52,354 bases of DNA from Nemertoderma westbladi (Eukaryota > Xenacoelomorpha > Nemertodermatida > Nemertodermatidae), in assembly GCA_032718475.1 (NCBI GenBank), contig JAUCBJ010000713.1, positions 1-52,354 on the forward strand. Reading direction: 5' to 3'. The notes under the pieces are model-generated. The model saw only the letters and a program-made list of their open reading frames with translations, was not told the DNA's origin and searched no databases. Positions 20,945-32,275 of the stretch are shown here, in pieces. Position 1 is the first letter of the stretch, and every line of letters starts with the position of its first letter. A program made the position numbers and the translations under genes.

Positions 20945-22547
20945 GGGGCCCGAAATGAACTATAGCATGATTTCTGATATTGGGCTGACACAGATGTTAG
21001 GTCTATGCCTACGTTTTTTTTATTGTTAACGAGTATCAACTAATATTAAATAGCGAAAAATATATTTTTTTGAACTGTCATGTATGTAGAATAGCATCTT
21101 AGGTACCTATTTTCCAAACTATAGCCAAAACCAAACAATTTTGAAACGCTGAGAGTGATAAATCGAGGAGTTGTTCGAAAATGGTGTACCCCCCCTAAAA
21201 ATAAATGGGATATTTAATAAGGAATATTTACATAAGATGCCTAAGAGCTCTATTGAACGTCTACTGGTCTATTACAGAATTGTTGCCGAAAGGTATGATC
21301 CCGTAAGACAGCGACAAGTGTACAGATGCCTAGCATACGTAGGAGGTAGTTAGGTATAATAAATCTGGAACCGATTTTAAAGATTGAAACCTTGAAAATA
21401 TGAGGAGAGTTCTGGAAATTCACATTTGATACAATTATTCCTTCAATGATCAAATGTCTCTTTCATATTCAAGCAACTAAATTTCATGATAGCCATGTTT
21501 TATGTAAACATAGCTATTATTTTCGACACTGGTTCCATTCTCCTATTTGTCCGTACAAATTTTTTATCGCTGCACTTGTTAATTTTTATATATAATTTCA
21601 ATGTTTTATACTGTAAGTCCTTTTTAAAAAATAATATTCTAGAAGGAATATTAGTTTTGGCTAGAGTTCCGTATTGCACTATATTTTGAAAACATATCAT
21701 TGTTTCTATGGATACGTTGATGAGTTGTTGAACAAAAGAAAAGTAATATATACCGCTACAATTCTAGAACACAAATAAAATAAAAAAAGATTACCTTCTA
21801 GAACATATGCTAGATTTTTTTTTATTTATTTAAAAATAGCTAGTAAATAAAAAAAAAGTATTTCCATCAAAAAATTGTATTTCTATCAAAACATTGTATA
21901 TTCCATAAATCAGTTTCAAATTTAAACATTTACGATTTTTGCATCAATGAAAGTTATACATACAAGCATGCGGCATCATGATAGGGCAGTAGCGGCGGGT
22001 ATGCACTTTAACGATCACCCAACAACGGACAGAAAATTGATTCAGGAAAGATCGATGGTTGGAGAGACAGGGGGGAGGGGGTGGGGGGGGGGGGGGGGTG
22101 CGTCATTTGGCGCAAATCCCATCTCGGCGAATTCATATTTCGTCTCAATGTTAAATTAAGGGAAATGAGCTGTTTACAATGGCACGTTATTCTAACCAAA
22201 ACAATAAATGAAAAATCCAAAAAATAAATAGAAAAGTAAAACTTTTATTAGGCCAAGGATTACGTGCAAAGTCAGACGACTTATTTCCTTATAATGTCTA
22301 CCATAAGTCATATTCGTTGAATTAAATAGTATCAATATAGCAAAAAAAGTGATAAAATATACAGTATATGCATAGTTATTTCCGCCCAAAAATACCACGC
22401 CCCATTTTTAATCAACTCCCCCCAAACAAAACCCTTTTAGAAATGTTTGAAGCCTTAGCAATAAATTACTCGTAGGTGAGTGAAGGTAATGGGGAATAAC
22501 ACACTTATTACCCTATTATTGAGTTATTTTCCCGGTTATTTAACCCG
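20945..22547. other. AT-rich intergenic stretch, no gene seen
   Basis: There is no motif-bearing frame here. It contains long A/T runs (about 21780-21860) and a poly-G tract at about 22083-22098. The string ttattctaaccaaaacaata at about 22188 is also present at 1033 after the dispersed repeat. Confidence 0.5.
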
Positions 22548-22551
22548 CGGG

Positions 22552-22595
22552 CAGAAAACAACCCGAGGGCGAAGCCCGAGGGTTGTTTCCTGCAG
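22552..22595. repeat. Hairpin-forming inverted repeat
   Basis: gcagaaaacaaccc pairs with gggttgtttcctgc around a loop that itself contains gagggcgaagcccgag. This GC-rich palindrome looks like part of a dispersed repeat. No gene adjoins it. Confidence 0.6.
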
Positions 22596-23468
22596 TACTG
22601 GTTGTTTACAGGACAGGACATTGAGACCTGTCCTTTATTGATGTAGCGTTCGATTGTACAATATAATCCACATAAATTCATAATAATTTATTCTAAAATA
22701 ATTTTTACAGTTACTGTTGAAAATTCAATAATAGGGTAATAAATATAGTTAAATAAGATCTGAAATATAGGCGAATCAATCTTGCATAAAACACAAAAGT
22801 AATTCGCGATAAATCCGAACCACATTTTTGGGATTTTATACAGTATTACCTTGTTAATGACCAAAAAAGGATTATAAGTCTTTATTTTGCGGAACATATG
22901 GTCATTCTCCCATAGTCCATCTTTTATTTGTGTCTGACATGCACTAAATGTTCCACTACAAATGTTTATGGAGCAAGGGATTTTTGTCATGTTTATAGGC
23001 CTACACATAGTTTCTCACAAAAACCTTTTCGCACTTTTGTCACTATTTTCTCGCTAAGCCAGTCCACAAATACAGTATCATTAGAAACTCCTCAGTCTGT
23101 AGATTCCGAATCTGAAAACCGTTTCAATTTCACCAATAACTTCAGGAGATATTCATCTAAATTCAAAGGCATCCTTTTTCAGACGTAAATTGAAATAATT
23201 CTAATGTTTTTCACTTAATTCTAGAATATTAATTACGCGTAATAATGAAGAAACAATATAAGATTTTTAAACGATCAGCTAAGTGTATTAATGAAGTGTA
23301 ATACAGTAATGTATACAGTTTGTCACTCCATACATCTAATCTAATCTGCTGTATGTCTAAATATCGTTATAAAGATAATAATTAATCGTTTTGATTTGAG
23401 TTGATTTGCTTTTCTACGTCTATCTGTTTGGTTTCCTTTACATCAGTTCGACTTTGAATAGTAAAGTT
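22596..23468. other. Intergenic, no gene seen
   Basis: AT-rich sequence downstream (3') of the BAF-like gene. Open frames at 22688-23008 and 22928-23188 overlap on opposite strands and lack recognisable domains. Confidence 0.45.
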
Positions 23469-23927
23469 TTATCGTTTTCTTGAGTTCTTTGAACGGTTGC
23501 GTTTTCTTCCCCTAGACTTTGATTGCACACACAGACAGTTACTTATTTCTACCTTGCTGGTCCCTGATAAAGTTTTTCTTATCCCGGCTTCCGGACTATC
23601 ACTTTCACGCCGATAAGCTTTGGGTGTGCAGTAACCTGTACTTAGTGCAACCATCCATTTGTAGACTTGATTGAAGTGCCTTTTCGAGAGATGCGGTCCG
23701 CAAACTCTATACATAAATCCCGCAAACTGTGTGTAATCCCCCTTGAGGTCCAAGTAGCGTTTTATGAGCTGATTCGTCTTTGTTATTCCCTTCCTTTCCA
23801 TCCGCTGGCAGAAAATCGGACCAATACCAGGTACCTTGATGAGTTTGGTTTTGTAAATCTTAGACATCCCTGTTGCTCCATAATCCAACTCCTTTTTCGT
23901 GGATTTGTTTCGCTTTGTTCTACCCAT
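23469..23927 (-). CDS. BAF-like (barrier-to-autointegration factor) DNA-binding protein
   Basis: An intact single-exon frame of 152 residues from ATG. Residues about 28-100 resemble BAF/BANF1: a helix-hairpin-helix start VPGIGP (32-37), RMERKGITK, the LKGDYTQFAGFM stretch, a CG at 76-77, and NQVYKWMVAL. BAF dimers bind double-stranded DNA without sequence preference and link chromatin to LEM-domain proteins of the nuclear envelope. Unlike the 89-residue canonical BAF, this protein has a basic N-terminal extension (MGRTKRNKSTKK) and a C-terminal tail of about 50 residues ending in a basic cluster (RGRKRNRSKNSRKR), which could be a nuclear signal or extra DNA contact. It is divergent and is a paralogue rather than the conserved core BAF. 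Family assignment is by pattern only. Confidence 0.65.
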   Translation of the reverse strand: MGRTKRNKSTKKELDYGATGMSKIYKTKLIKVPGIGPIFCQRMERKGITKTNQLIKRYLDLKGDYTQFAGFMYRVCGPHLSKRHFNQVYKWMVALSTGYCTPKAYRRESDSPEAGIRKTLSGTSKVEISNCLCVQSKSRGRKRNRSKNSRKR

Positions 23928-23977
23928 TTTAAATTGAAAGATTTGAGTTTATGAAATGAATTTGAACTGGTTCCCAT

Positions 23978-24653
23978 AAGATGCTACGATTTTTAAGTTA
24001 CTTACACTACTAGACTAACTACAACCGCTTAAGTGAACTAAATCTACCTACATTTTCCGTATATTCCAGAATATTACAGCTAGAGCTACCACGGATACAA
24101 CTTTTAAAGAAAAATAAATAGAAATAATATTCAATATGAAAGCCAAGAAAACATTAGAATTATATCGATTTACGTCTCAAAATCTACACCGTAGGTAATA
24201 TCTACTTAGACAGTATTTTGGCAGATATTGCATATTGCATTGGTTATACAGTATGAATGACGACTGTATTATTGGTGGAATTTCAGCCGAGTCTTCGAAG
24301 TTAAACAGAATAGGGCCTAAGTTATAATATAGTTCTTAATTTTGGTGAAACCCACATTCGCTTACTTATTGTGTGTACAACATAATAAGTATTGCGATCA
24401 CGTGACCCCTAGGCCTACTGCCCGTCTCTGTTAGTACATAATGTTACATTGTTAAAATTATTACTATTATTACTACTATAACCTATGCTACTGTATACAC
24501 CATTAATTAAAACTCTTATTATGATATTTAATTACTGTATTTTACCTATATCAACGTACTGTATTAACTATAGAATCAATAATAAACATACTGATACTGT
24601 ATAATAATGTTAATTAAATGAATTCGTCAATAGCGCTCGTGATTATTACATCA
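23978..24653. other. Intergenic, no gene seen
   Basis: AT-rich stretch between the BAF-like gene, whose upstream side this is, and the 3' end of the SLC22-like gene. Both genes are on the minus strand. No recognisable promoter element or repeat stands out. Confidence 0.45.
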
Positions 24654-26423
24654 TCAGTGCATTGAATATGTGCTGGACACAAAGTCCACACATCTATGAA
24701 CATCATCATCAGGCCCCTGGTCTCTATTACCTGCCCCTCTATGTATATCGCTGAGAACATCAGGGAGTGGTTTTCCTTTCGTTTCCGGCAGAAACAGAAC
24801 ACCGATTGCGGCGGCCAAACACAAAACTCCGTAAAGGATAGGTGGAAGCGCTCGCCAACTGTGTCCGATGCTAATCAATGGGATTATCGCTGAAGCTATT
24901 AGCGATAATATCATAGAAGTCGACATCATTCTGGAACGGACCTCGGTCGGATAAAGTTCTATCGAATACGTAACCACCATGGCCAATCCGCAACTAATAC
25001 CAGTTTTTCCAGCCATAGCAACCGTTGTTTTTACCCAACCACCTGCGATATCGTCGGGGATCCAGGCAGTGGATAAACAAGAAATTCCAGTAAAAATCAA
25101 AGTTCCGCACATTGAAGGCTTCCGTCCCAGTCCGTTTTGCAAGAAAAATCCTATCGCGGAGCCGACAATTTCAGTTGCGCCAGAAATTATGTTCGTAACA
25201 AAAAAATCTGTAGACAGCGCTGATACTCCTAGGACAAGCCCATACCATGTAACTGAAAGGGCAACCCAAACAAGGCACATAATAAGAATACGTTTCATTA
25301 ATTCAAAATGATACAAAATCTTGTTCAAAATCAAATTGTTGTGAATTACTTTTGGTTTGCCTATCGAAGAGCTTTCTCTATATTGCGACGATGTTAAATA
25401 TCTAGTAATACCTCCTATAGTATCATCACCTATTTGTTTATTATTAATGCGAGCAATTTTCTGTATAACATTCAACGCTTGCTTCCATTTCCCTGTGGTT
25501 GCCAACCATCTTGGCGATTCAGGCCAGACAACATAGAAGAACAGACACATGAAAGGTAATAGACACTGAGATAAGTGAAAATAATACCATGGTAACCGTC
25601 GGAATATGTACGAACAGACAGTGGATAGCATCATGCCTACTCCAATAAATGCTTCAAAAGAGACACCAATAAAGGTTCTGTACTCATAGCCAACGAGTTC
25701 CATGGCCAGGATAGTCCCAATCATAAGGGGGGCTGAATAACTCATTCCCAAAACTATTCGTTGAAATATAAAATAATGTATATTTCCCGGGAAAATAAAC
25801 ATGAAGGATTGACCCACACTTTGCAACAAGAATGCGAGAAATATGGCTTTCTTCCGTCCCCATATATCTGAAATCGCGCTGAATAATCCAGCTCCTGGTA
25901 TTATTGCGAGAATAAATGCCGTTTTCGCAAATTGAAACTCTACATCCTTTTCACAAACGAAATTAAATTCCATGAGGTAGGTGTTTGTGAAGACGGACTG
26001 GTCAAATGACCAGCCATGACGACATTTGATTCGATCCTTATTTTCTACCTGAACATAATTGTTATTTTCAACATTATAGTCGTACATTAGGCAAGATTCT
26101 AAAACACCATCACCATCTTTGGGAATGAATTCTTCAATGTTTATTGATTGATTCTCTCCAAGTTTATCAACAATATACGAAACATCGCAGTGGTAACCGG
26201 TGTGCGCGCTAAGAAACACCATTTCCATGATCAGTAGTGTTGGAATTGACGCACATAATAACACAATAGTGCAATAAACAACAACCCATTGATAGCAGCC
26301 AAATGCACCTATGAGAGGCCAAATATCATCATAAGTGTGAATATGTTTATTTTCATCAACGAATTTATTATTATCTGATCCATTTCCACCTAATTGTGTA
26401 TCGCCATAATTAATTGTTTTCAT
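24654..26423 (-). CDS. SLC22-family organic ion transporter, intronless
   Basis: An intact 589-residue frame from ATG at 26423 (MKTINYGD); an upstream in-frame TTG is not needed. The layout is that of SLC22 organic cation/anion/carnitine transporters of the plasma membrane, a branch of the major facilitator superfamily. TM1 lies at about 36-62. A large Cys-containing extracellular loop spans about 65-160 (YHCDVS, KCRHGW, NFVCEKD). The MFS loop signature DIWGRKKA lies at about 186-193, and WPESPRWLATTGKW at about 300-313. ELYPTEVRSR lies near 505, and PETKGKPLPDVLSDI after the last TM. It is slightly longer than the usual 530-560 residues. SLC22 genes normally have many introns; this one has none across 1.77 kb, so it may be a retrocopy that stayed intact, or a lineage that lost introns. 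The substrate cannot be told from sequence. Confidence 0.88.
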   Translation of the reverse strand: MKTINYGDTQLGGNGSDNNKFVDENKHIHTYDDIWPLIGAFGCYQWVVVYCTIVLLCASIPTLLIMEMVFLSAHTGYHCDVSYIVDKLGENQSINIEEFIPKDGDGVLESCLMYDYNVENNNYVQVENKDRIKCRHGWSFDQSVFTNTYLMEFNFVCEKDVEFQFAKTAFILAIIPGAGLFSAISDIWGRKKAIFLAFLLQSVGQSFMFIFPGNIHYFIFQRIVLGMSYSAPLMIGTILAMELVGYEYRTFIGVSFEAFIGVGMMLSTVCSYIFRRLPWYYFHLSQCLLPFMCLFFYVVWPESPRWLATTGKWKQALNVIQKIARINNKQIGDDTIGGITRYLTSSQYRESSSIGKPKVIHNNLILNKILYHFELMKRILIMCLVWVALSVTWYGLVLGVSALSTDFFVTNIISGATEIVGSAIGFFLQNGLGRKPSMCGTLIFTGISCLSTAWIPDDIAGGWVKTTVAMAGKTGISCGLAMVVTYSIELYPTEVRSRMMSTSMILSLIASAIIPLISIGHSWRALPPILYGVLCLAAAIGVLFLPETKGKPLPDVLSDIHRGAGNRDQGPDDDVHRCVDFVSSTYSMH

Positions 26424-26704
26424 TTTATTTAATTGAATTGTAATATACAAAATTATTAATTGGAGAACTGAGCTACTATGCCCAACACGTAGTAAATGTG
26501 TCTAGTTTGAAGAAGAGAAGGTTACCCACCCTTCAAAAGTTGTCTGTAAATGAGATTGAAAGGAGGACGACACATAGGGCCGGAATGACAAGATTGGAGG
26601 AAAGTCAGACCTACACGGAACCACCACCATTTAATTGTATTTCATTAGTAAAATTCACAGAGCGGGACAGGCCAAAAATAAACAACACATAAATCAGGAT
26701 TAAA
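26424..26704. other. SLC22 upstream region
   Basis: The short gap between the transporter ATG and the terminal repeat of the TIR-bounded element. The promoter of the transporter must lie here or inside the element. No clear TATA box is seen. Confidence 0.4.
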
Positions 26705-26731
26705 TAATAGACAATGAGTTAGTGCGTTTAG
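26705..26731 (+). repeat. Left terminal inverted repeat
   Basis: 27 bases starting taatagacaatgag and ending tttag. They match the reverse complement of 32276-32302 except at two positions. Confidence 0.85.
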
Positions 26732-26902
26732 AAGGATCTTTTTCTTAGTGACCAAAAAATAATTGAATATGAATAGTCGCGTACATTTCGGGCAACAGCC
26801 CTTTATCATCTCAATTCAGTTATTGCATGTGTATATAAGTACAGAACAAAACTACTACAGGACACTACTACAGGAGGTTATTCCTTACCGCTAAGGGTAG
26901 CA

Positions 26903-27002
26903 CGAACTTAGTTCCAATCGCACACTTTCAAAGGCGAACTTAGTTCCAATTGAGGCGAACTTAGTTCCAATCCCAGAATATCAAAACGATCTTAGTTCCA
27001 AG
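26903..27002 (+). repeat. Left subterminal motif array
   Basis: The 16-mer cgaacttagttccaat occurs at 26903, 26935 and 26956, with a variant cgatcttagttccaag at about 26987. The right array has the same motif inverted. Subterminal repeats like this often bind transposases. Confidence 0.85.
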
Positions 27003-27419
27003 TTCCTTACATAGTTCCTGGCTCAGTGTGTTTGAATTCTGGCATTATTACTGTATTCTCTGGAGCACTGACTGACTGCAATCCTTCAGTGAGTCCAGCC
27101 TGGAGATAGACTGCTTATTGATAAACTGGCTACGTTGACTGGCAACTGGCTCTTTGGTATTTGGAACTGGACTGTTAACGATAAACTGGTTTGGTTTGAC
27201 TGGCTCATTGGTGTTTGCAGGTTTGGCTGCTTATGATATTTCTGTATTTGGCTGATACAGATACAATTTAATTTATTTCCGGTGATATTTCGCTATTTAC
27301 AGATTTAGGCCTACTCTTATTTAGGCCTACCAGTATTTGCCCGCGACATACGGTTATATTAATCACTGTTGGCCTACAACAATAGGCCTACTGTATTACA
27401 CCACCGGTACAAACGCGGT
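27003..27419 (+). other. Leader before gag
   Basis: Non-coding leader with a 60-bp imperfect tandem duplication (gataaactgg at 27120 and 27180, with gttgactggc and tttgactggc following) and two aggcctac words at about 27307-27330. No primer-binding site was recognised. Confidence 0.5.
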
Positions 27420-28527
27420 ATGGCTAAATATCCCACCCCAACGTTTTTGGATGTTAATGCAGAAGACCTTGCACTTGAATTTGGCGAATGGCGACAAGCC
27501 TTTGAGTTCTGGGCAGATGCGATAGACTTGCGTGGTGAGGGACAAAATAGACAAAAGCAGGTTGGGGCCCTTATGACCTGCATCGGTAAACAAGCTCAAA
27601 AGATCGCACTTCAGAATTTCAGCTATACAGATGACAGACCACGAACCCTCGAGAATTTATTGGCAGACTCTTCTCAGCTTATTTTGCTCCCCGGCGAAAT
27701 TTGCTTGTGATGAGACACCGCTTTATGTGTCGGCGACAACAATCTGGGGAATCTTGTGCCGAATATTTTACTACCCTCCGGCAGTTGGCGGGTCACTGCG
27801 ACCTTGATAGAGAGACACCTGAAACACGAATAAGGGATACCTTCATATGTGGCATCCGGGATGATGAGTTGCGGCGTCAACTCCTCCAGCAACCTTCTGA
27901 TTCCACTATTACTGACATTAGGAACCTGGCGGTTGCTTATGAAGCTGCCACATCTGGGCATAAAGAGTTGAGTACAGAACAGAAAAAAGAGTATTTTATA
28001 CTCCAGCATCCATTAGTGGTGATGTTTTGGCTGTCTCAAGGTCATTTTCTCCCCATCGTGCCACCACTGGTAAGTATTATGCTGCTGCTCCACTGGTTCG
28101 TGAACGTGGTATGGATGTAGCTAGGAATCTACCACAACAACCCAGTCAACCTTTGCCTAATTTTGTTCGTTCATGTCGTTTCTGTGGTGGTAGTCACCAA
28201 AAAGGCCACTGTCCAGCATATAATTCCTTTTGCCAAGATTGCGGAGTTCGTCACCACTTCCGTAATTCCCCAATTTGTAAATTTATTGTTTCAGTTTCTA
28301 GACAAGGCTTAGATCGGTATACACAACAGACTATGCGACATTCCACTGGTAGAGTTCACCAGGTTGAACACTTTCCCTCTGACCTCTCTGTGGTGGAATT
28401 AGATGAACCCTACGAATCCGATGGTGAGGTAACTGAATCAAGTTTATCCTATTATGATGTCAACACAGTTAACCTATATAAAATGGTAAATTCCACCCCC
28501 AGTCAACTTATTGAAAAAAACTTATGA
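27420..28527 (+). pseudogene. Ty3/gypsy-like Gag, frameshifted
   Basis: A gag in three frames. It starts at ATG 27420 (MAKYPTPTFLDVNAEDLAL) and runs in that frame to about 27680. A second frame (about 27690-28010) carries typical Gag capsid text: MRHRFMCRRQQSGESCAEYF, LRQLAGHCDL, and IRDTFICGIRDDELRRQLLQ. A third frame (about 28027-28527) has Cys/His clusters CRFCGGSHQKGHCPAY and CQDCGVRHHFRNSPIC, that is, zinc knuckles. At least two frameshifts make it non-functional as it stands. Similarity is to retrotransposon capsid proteins. Confidence 0.8.
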
Positions 28528-31500
28528 AAATTGGAAAATATCACTTTTCGTATCAGGTCCTACATCTGGTCAGAATATCATCTTTCTTGTTGACACAGGA
28601 ACTTATCACTCTATTGTTCCAAGCAAATTTATTGGACCCAGCATAATTGAACCCTTGCAGGGTGAGTTGCTCGGAGGATTTATGTCTTCATCTTCACTGC
28701 CTATTATTGGCAAGGCAACAGTTCGATTGGCATTTGGCAAATGTGAGACAACATCTACCATCTTTGTTGCCAAGAATGCACCATTCGCTTTGCTTGGCCA
28801 AAGGGATATTGAAGATTTACAATTAGTCAGTCGAAACTTCAGTGAAAATAAACTGTATCCTTCAGGTAGGGAAATAGAAAACACTGCAGGTGCTAGTCCT
28901 CTAAACATTGTCAATGCATTCTTACCTCCAATGGATTCACCTGAAATTGAAATTGTACTTAAGCCTGGAATAGTTCCACTTCAACAGCCCCCGTGGCGCA
29001 TTCCCTTCGGCATAATCGAGGAAGTTAAAAGTGAGAGCGCTAAACTTTGCGATGAAGGTGTTATCGTTAAAGTTCCTAACGATGATCCACCCAGTGAGTG
29101 GGTTAGTCCCATGGTGATCACACGCAAACCCACTGGGAAATTGAGGTTATGTCTAGATCTACGTGCTTTAAACAAAGCTGCGGTTAGGACCCGTGTAATG
29201 ATTCCTACACCTGAGGAACTATTTGCTAAAGTGGAAGGTAGCAACTATTTCTCTAAATTGGATGCTTACTCAGGCTTCCATCAATTATGGCCCACTGAGA
29301 AATCATCCAGACTAACAACATTCGAATTGCCATTCGGTACATTTCGTTATATTCGCTTACCATTTGGTGTTTCCTGTGCACCAGAGAAATATCAACAGAC
29401 AATGGTTGATGTTATCCATGATATTAATGGTGCCATTGTCCTTGAAGATGACATCCTTATATACAGTGCAACACGTGAAGGCCATGATCAAATTTTGATG
29501 AAGGTTAAGCAACGTTGCATTGATCGCAATATTAAACTTAATGTTGATAAATGTGAAATTGGCAAAACAGAAATTACTTACTTGGGTCATGTCTTGTCTT
29601 CATCTGGACTGAAACCAGATCCAAAGAAAGTTGAAGCGATTTCAGCACTCCCCCCCACCAACAACTACTGCAGAATGTCGTAGATTTCTGGGAATGGCTA
29701 CCTATATCTGGCTAAATTTGTACCCAATTTCAGCACTATTTCATCACCATTACGACAATTATTATGAGGGAATGTTCTGTTTTCATGGACATCCACTTGT
29801 GACTCAGCCTTTCAGAAGATAAAATCTTTACTATGTGACTCCCCAGTATTGAAATATTACAATGTCAACCATGAAACCATGGTCCAATGTGATGCCTCTC
29901 CATATGGCCTTGGCACAGCTCTTCTCCAATGTGATCCATAAACCAAGCAAACATGGCCAGTAGCATTTGCTAGTAGATCACTAACATCTGCTGAGCAGAG
30001 GTACTCCCAGATAAAAGGGAGACATTAGCTATTGCCTATGGTGTTTTGAAATATAAACAATATCTTCTAGGACTCCATTTCACAGTCCTATCAGACCATA
30101 AACCCTTAAAGTCGATTTTCCTAAACCCATTAGATGAGTGCCCACTTCGGATTACCCGTTTTCTCATTCTTCTACAGCCATATTCATTCACAGTTGAATT
30201 TATTACTGAGTGGAAAGTCAAATCTTCTTGCAGACACATTGTCTCGTGCTCCAATCCCAGGTCCTAATGAGCAGCCAGGAAACCAACAGGCCTTGAACTT
30301 TGATCCCTTTGTTAATGTCATTCTCGAATCACGTTTTGTCAATATTCACCCAGTAGCTCAGGAAACTGGAATATGTCCAGAATTGTCCCCACTGGTTGAT
30401 AGACTGTTAGACAATTCGGATAACTTCGACAATATACCTTCACCATATTTAGGCAATATTGCTGAACTCTCACTGTTCTTTGTCGATAATCTTCCAGTTG
30501 TGATGCACAGCACCCGCATAGTTATACCGGTGTCCCTTCGATCTCAAATTTTAAAGTTAGCTCATGAAGGCCACCCAGGTATAACAAAAACTACCGAGAT
30601 ATTGAATTCCACAGTTTGGTGGCCCGGAATCACCAAGTCTGCCTCGCTATTAGTGAGCAATTGTCACCCATGTAAACTCTCTCAAGATTTACCATCGCCA
30701 CAGCCTATGCAACAATCTCGTATATTTTTACCATGGGAACGAATCGGGATTGATTGTGCTCAAATAGAGGGCACTAAATGCCTCACTCTTATTGATTATG
30801 GTTCTCGTTATATTGAAGCTACCCCCTTACCTTCTAATAGTTCTAAATCACCCTCCATAATTCGTCAATTGAACTTTATCTTCGCTCGATTTGGCCTTCC
30901 CAGTTCTCTGGTTGCTGATAATGCTGAGGAATTTCGTTCAAGCGCATTTTGGCAGTATTTAGTTTCACTTGGCTGCAAACTTGTTGAAATCTCCTCTAGA
31001 TATCCCCAATCCAATGGGATGATTGAGTGTCCTCACAGGGTTATTAAGAAGATGATGAATGCAACATCAGATGCCCAGAAGGATTCATTCAGTTCTCGTT
31101 TGTCAACTGTATTGTTCACTCTACGAACAACCCCTCACAGGGTGACAGGTGAAGTTCCTTCCCGAGTGCTCTACAGGTTCCTTGGATTGAACCTACAAAC
31201 CCAATTGCCACAAATTCCTCCCCCAGCCGAGCCTCCATTAAGGAAATATATAGAAAACCGTGAGCGCATCGTATCTGACTACAATCGCCGGCATCGATCA
31301 CAACTGTTGGATCCTCTTGAGGTCGACCAAGCTGTCATGGTGAAGAAGTACAATGGCCGAGGTTACAGCTATTTGGGACACCATGTTAAAGAAGTTCGCG
31401 GTGACAAAGTGATCATTCAACCACCTCATGGTGGCCCGCTGATTTCCCGCAATCGCAGATGGCTCCAGCCAGTACACCAAGCCCACTACCATCGGTTTGT

Positions 31501-31852
31501 ACCCCCTGCCCACAAACTTCCTCTTCTAACCACCCAGGCTCAACCTGAACTGGTTGTTCAGCAATCATTGCCCACGAATGAGTCTTCACCTGGCGTTCCA
31601 GATGCCCCCCCCCCCCCCCCCCCCCCCCACTCCCAGATGGCCCATTGGATATCACACAATGCCATTATCCCTCCCGTGTACGATCTGCTCCAAAATACTA
31701 TGGGTATGAAAACTAATACGATATTACCAGGACTTGACTCATTCTTTAGGTTTTACATCCGAACTTTATTGTTTGTATATGTACAGTTAGTTGTAGGGAA
31801 GAGAGAGAAAGATGATATATGTGTTACTTTCAGTTCGAAAGAAAGAAAGTAG
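28511..31852 (+). pseudogene. Ty3/gypsy-like Pol: protease, RT, RNase H, integrase (broken)
   Basis: Frame 28511-29683 holds the protease (FLVDTGTYHSIVP) and RT (LRLCLDLRALN, DAYSGFHQL, LPFGTFRYIRLPFGVS, YLGHVLSSSG). The catalytic box reads VLEDDILIYS rather than the commoner Y-x-DD. Frameshifts and stops near 29665, 29723, 29820 and 29940 break the RT end and RNase H (VQCDASPYGLGTALLQCD, LAIAYGVLKYKQYLLG, SDHKPLKSIFLN). From about 30190 one long frame carries the integrase: zinc-binding H-X3-H with a CHPC pair, then D (30752), D (30917) and E (31025), giving D-X54-D-X35-E. The C-terminal part includes a proline run encoded by a 24-base poly-C (31605-31628). The integrase part is intact while the middle is broken, so the copy cannot be autonomous. 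Confidence 0.85.
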
Positions 31853-31976
31853 TGTAGTATATACTACTGGTATTAAATAGGAGTTATCTGTATGTGTTGA
31901 TGGTCTGGTGTACTACTGATTATTATATACCGGTTACCGGCCACACTACACATTCTTCGCCTACTACGATTGCAAC

Positions 31977-32200
31977 ATTGGAACTAAATTCGCTTTCATT
32001 GGAACTAAATTCGCTTTCATTGGAACTAAGTTCGCATCCGGAACTAAATTTGCATGCATTGGGACTAAGTTCGTTTTCGTTTTTCTCTAGTTATTGGAAC
32101 TAAGTTCGCCTAAATTGGAACTAAATTTGCCAAAATTGAAACTAAATTCGTTCCCATTGGAACTAAATTCGCATGGAGGCTTAAATTGGAACTAAGTACG
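31977..32200 (+). repeat. Right subterminal motif array
   Basis: About ten copies of attggaactaa(g/a)ttcg, the reverse complement of the left-array motif, at irregular spacing of about 20-35 bases. Some are variants (gggactaagttcg, gaaactaaattcg). All are in one orientation. Confidence 0.85.
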
Positions 32201-32275
32201 GAGAATCACCGCTAGTGGAAGGTTGCATGCAACCCCCCACCCACCTGCATCGTTATTGGTTGGTGGTACGGCTGT

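Noticed and set aside
26498-26692. A 64-codon plus-strand frame upstream of the SLC22 gene
   Set aside because: It starts at GTG, has low-complexity basic content and no recognisable domain.
26889-32213. ACCGCTA on both sides of the motif arrays as a target duplication of the gag-pol element
   Set aside because: The better-matching 27-bp inverted repeats lie further out, so this heptamer falls inside the element and is probably chance.
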